A stretch of 7,885 bases of DNA from Woeseiaceae bacterium (GTDB taxonomy: Bacteria; Pseudomonadota; Gammaproteobacteria; Steroidobacterales; Woeseiaceae), in contig WTCH01000235.1 in assembly GCA_013138675.1 (NCBI GenBank), forward strand, positions 1 through 7,885. The letters run 5' to 3'. The position numbers and the translations under genes are program-made. The stretch's first letter is position 1; each line of letters starts with the position of its first letter. Shown piece by piece: positions 6,192 to 7,885 of this stretch. The notes below the pieces were generated by a model that was given only the letters and a program-made list of their open reading frames with translations, did not search any database and was not told the DNA's origin.

Positions 6192-6651
6192 ACGGCCGAC
6201 CGGCCCGAATGAACGCTTTTCGATAATAGTCCGACCCCAGATTTTCGATAGATACAGTCCTGCCCGTCGATGGCGCATGCACGAATCGCCCGTCACCCAG
6301 GTAGACGCCGACGTGTGACATCTTGCCCGCGATGTTGAAGAACAACAGATCACCCGTGCGCAAATCGCGGTTTGGGACCGGTGCTAGCTGCGCCCATTGA
6401 CCAGCGGTAGTCCTGGGGACGTTTTTCCCCGCTGTCGCGTACGAATAATGGACGAGACCGCTGCAATCAAATCCTGAAGGCGAACTGCCGCCGTACCGAT
6501 AAGGCACACCGACCTGCCCCAGTGCGACGGATGCAGCGCGTTCACCGACACTCTGAGGCTTGCCTGGCGTCGATGAACAGCCGGCAGCAGCGAGCAGGAC
6601 AAGAAGCAGTGTCACGACACGGCGTACACTGTGTGCTGGCTGGGATATCAT
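6190..6651 (-). CDS. NlpC/P60 family lipoprotein, probable peptidoglycan endopeptidase (153 aa)
   Basis: A small Spr/MepS-like murein hydrolase, expected to cut D,L-peptide bonds in peptidoglycan stem peptides or cross-links from the periplasmic face of the outer membrane. The signal ends in lipobox AAGC, Cys25. The catalytic module follows directly: VPYRYGGSSPSGFDCSG (49-65) with nucleophile Cys63, RTGDLLFF (98-105), SHVGVYLGDGRFVHAP (112-127) with His113 as base and His125 as third polar residue. There is no LysM or SH3 targeting domain, as in NlpC and Spr. The frame is open upstream to 6720, but ATG 6651 is chosen because GGAAG lies 7 nt before it and the signal peptide starts there. It is divergent from the peptidase-like gene across 58 bp. 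Whether it is the MepS orthologue cannot be decided from this sequence. Confidence 0.93.
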   Translation of the reverse strand: MISQPAHSVRRVVTLLLVLLAAAGCSSTPGKPQSVGERAASVALGQVGVPYRYGGSSPSGFDCSGLVHYSYATAGKNVPRTTAGQWAQLAPVPNRDLRTGDLLFFNIAGKMSHVGVYLGDGRFVHAPSTGRTVSIENLGSDYYRKAFIRAGRP

Positions 6652-6658
6652 GGCTTTA

Positions 6659-6663
6659 CTTCC
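6659..6663 (-). promoter_or_regulatory. Ribosome binding site of the NlpC/P60 gene
   Basis: GGAAG on the minus strand, 7 nt before the ATG at 6651. It decides the start against the 23-residue longer open frame, whose extra N-terminus has no signal-peptide character. The 58-bp divergent spacer (6652-6709) shows no clear promoter for either gene. Confidence 0.6.
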
Positions 6664-6709
6664 ATTCGGCGCTGAGCAACCAGAATACGTAACGGAACCT
6701 GAAGACCGT

Positions 6710-7885
6710 ATGAACTGCATCCCAAGTTTGAACGTTCATTTGCTGCTTGCGTGCGCTGCGACCTGCGCCGCTTGCGGTACACAGGTCGCCGATCCTCATA
6801 CTCCGACCGACCCGCTGACCTATCGAATCAGCTATATCGTCGAGCCACAACCCGCGGAAGGTGCTGTCGACGTCACTCTGCGGCTATCGCAGCCTCGCTC
6901 GCTGCTGCGCGAACTCACTATGAGACCCGACGATCGCATTTCAAAGATCGAGGCCGACGGCAATCTGGTGCGTGATGACACCGGCATGCACTGGAACCCA
7001 CCGGAATCAGGCGGCACGATGTCCTGGCGCGTTGCTGTTGCGAACCGACGAAACGGGGATGGCTACGATGCCTGGCTCGGTGTGGATTTTGGTCTGTTTC
7101 GAGCCGAAGACGTTATCCCGCGGGCATCCAGTCGGACGCTGAAAGGCGCTACCAGTGAAACCTGGTTGTCGTTTCAGCTTCCGCCGACATGGTCCGTAGT
7201 AACGCAGTATTTTGACGATGGCGGGCAAATCCAGATCGCAGACCCGGACAGGAGATTTGATCAGCCCTCCGGGTGGTTTGTGCTTGGCGACCTCGGAGTG
7301 CGCCGTGAGCGCATCGCCGGCATGCGTGTCGCTGTAGCCGGCCCGGTCGATCATGCGGTTCGACGTCTCGACACCATCGCCCTGCTGAACTGGACGTTGC
7401 CAGAACTTGCCCGCCTGTTGCCGGAGCTGCCTCCCAGGCTGACAATCGTCAGTGCCGGCGAGCCAATGTGGCGTGGTGGGTTATCGGCACCACAATCGCT
7501 GTTCTTGCATGCCGAACGTCCGCTGATCAGTGAGAATGCAACCAGTACACTGCTGCACGAGGTCATCCATATGTCGCTCGGCCTGACATCCCGGGACGGG
7601 TATGACTGGATCGTCGAAGGTTTCGCCGAGTACTACAGCCTGCAAATGCTGCGGCGCAGTGGCACCATTTCGAACGCACGCTTTGCTGCAGCACAAACCG
7701 AACTATCTGACTGGGCTAAAACTGCCGGCAACCTGTGTGGCCCGACCTCATCTGGCGCGACCACCGCGTTGGCAGTGACTATTCTGGACGCGCTGAACAA
7801 CGAGATTCTCGAGAAGTCGGCCGGCGAGTCGAGCCTTGACGATGTTGCACGTGAGTTATGGCGGCTTGACGAAAAAGTCAGCCTC
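6710..7885 (+). CDS. Exported zinc-peptidase-like protein of the gluzincin (M1/M61-like) type, 3' end beyond the window
   Basis: An uninterrupted frame of 392 codons runs from ATG 6710 to the right edge. The N-terminus is hydrophobic (VHLLLACAATCAAC) and gives a signal peptide; cleavage near Cys22, possibly as a lipoprotein, is likely. Residues 35-240 look like beta-rich N-terminal domains. The zinc site is H283-E-V-I-H287 with third ligand Glu303 in VEGFAEYY, that is HExxH with 15 residues before the Glu; M1 enzymes have 18. RGGLSAPQS (255-263) sits where M1/M61 enzymes carry GGMEN or GGLEH, and TSSGA (346-350) where they carry YxKGA; the segment SLDDVARELWR near the end matches what follows in that clan. 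The metal site is intact, but the substrate-anchoring Glu and catalytic Tyr positions appear replaced. The ribosome site is poor (GAAGA too close). A noncanonical peptidase or a pseudoenzyme are both possible. Confidence 0.82.
   Translation, partial: MNCIPSLNVHLLLACAATCAACGTQVADPHTPTDPLTYRISYIVEPQPAEGAVDVTLRLSQPRSLLRELTMRPDDRISKIEADGNLVRDDTGMHWNPPESGGTMSWRVAVANRRNGDGYDAWLGVDFGLFRAEDVIPRASSRTLKGATSETWLSFQLPPTWSVVTQYFDDGGQIQIADPDRRFDQPSGWFVLGDLGVRRERIAGMRVAVAGPVDHAVRRLDTIALLNWTLPELARLLPELPPRLTIVSAGEPMWRGGLSAPQSLFLHAERPLISENATSTLLHEVIHMSLGLTSRDGYDWIVEGFAEYYSLQMLRRSGTISNARFAAAQTELSDWAKTAGNLCGPTSSGATTALAVTILDALNNEILEKSAGESSLDDVARELWRLDEKVSL

Noticed and set aside
7007..7354. Minus-strand open frame of 115 codons within the peptidase-like gene
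   Set aside because: Antisense to a frame carrying HExxH and the third zinc ligand; composition typical of a shadow frame in GC-rich DNA.

Overview
The window reads as ordinary chromosome of a gammaproteobacterium. It is moderately GC-rich, densely packed and carries no mobile element, phage gene, CRISPR array or RNA gene that I can recognise. The best lineage marker is a clear SrkA (YihE) stress-response kinase, a family typical of Gammaproteobacteria. A COG3818-type acetyltransferase and a DUF1684 protein fit the same setting. A marine or sediment lineage outside the enterics is my guess; the sequence does not prove it.

Layout, left to right. Positions 1-212 (minus) hold the N-terminal third or so of an exported phosphatase-like protein, cut by the window edge. 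Its start codon overlaps the stop of a 582-residue outer-membrane-type lipoprotein (212-1960, minus), so the two form an operon. A divergent spacer of 182 bp leads to a GNAT acetyltransferase (2143-2637, plus), which ends tail to tail, 3 bp away, with an exported DUF1684 protein (2641-3570, minus). Only 26 bp separate that start from the divergent srkA (3597-4601, plus). After a 227-bp spacer with a plausible promoter come two lipoprotein genes overlapping by 14 bp (4829-5521 and 5508-6185, plus). They meet, 4 bp away, a convergent NlpC/P60 lipoprotein endopeptidase (6190-6651, minus). A 58-bp divergent spacer then leads to an exported HExxH zinc-peptidase-like protein (6710 to the right edge, plus, incomplete), which contains an open frame all the way to the edge.

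Seven of the nine genes encode proteins with Sec or lipoprotein signals, so the region is rich in envelope functions: peptidoglycan cleavage, a periplasmic metallopeptidase-like protein and three lipoproteins of unknown role. The two cytoplasmic proteins are SrkA and the acetyltransferase. Strand switches are frequent (minus, plus, minus, plus, minus, plus). Apart from the two overlapping pairs the genes are probably separate transcription units, and I see no single dedicated pathway.

Nothing here is convincingly a new multi-gene system. The observations most worth following are the peptidase-like protein, which keeps its zinc site but appears to have lost two catalytic or recognition residues of the M1/M61 clan; the 14-bp overlapping lipoprotein pair; and the coupling of a phosphatase-like exported protein to a large acidic lipoprotein. 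No gene-free stretch exceeds 300 bp.
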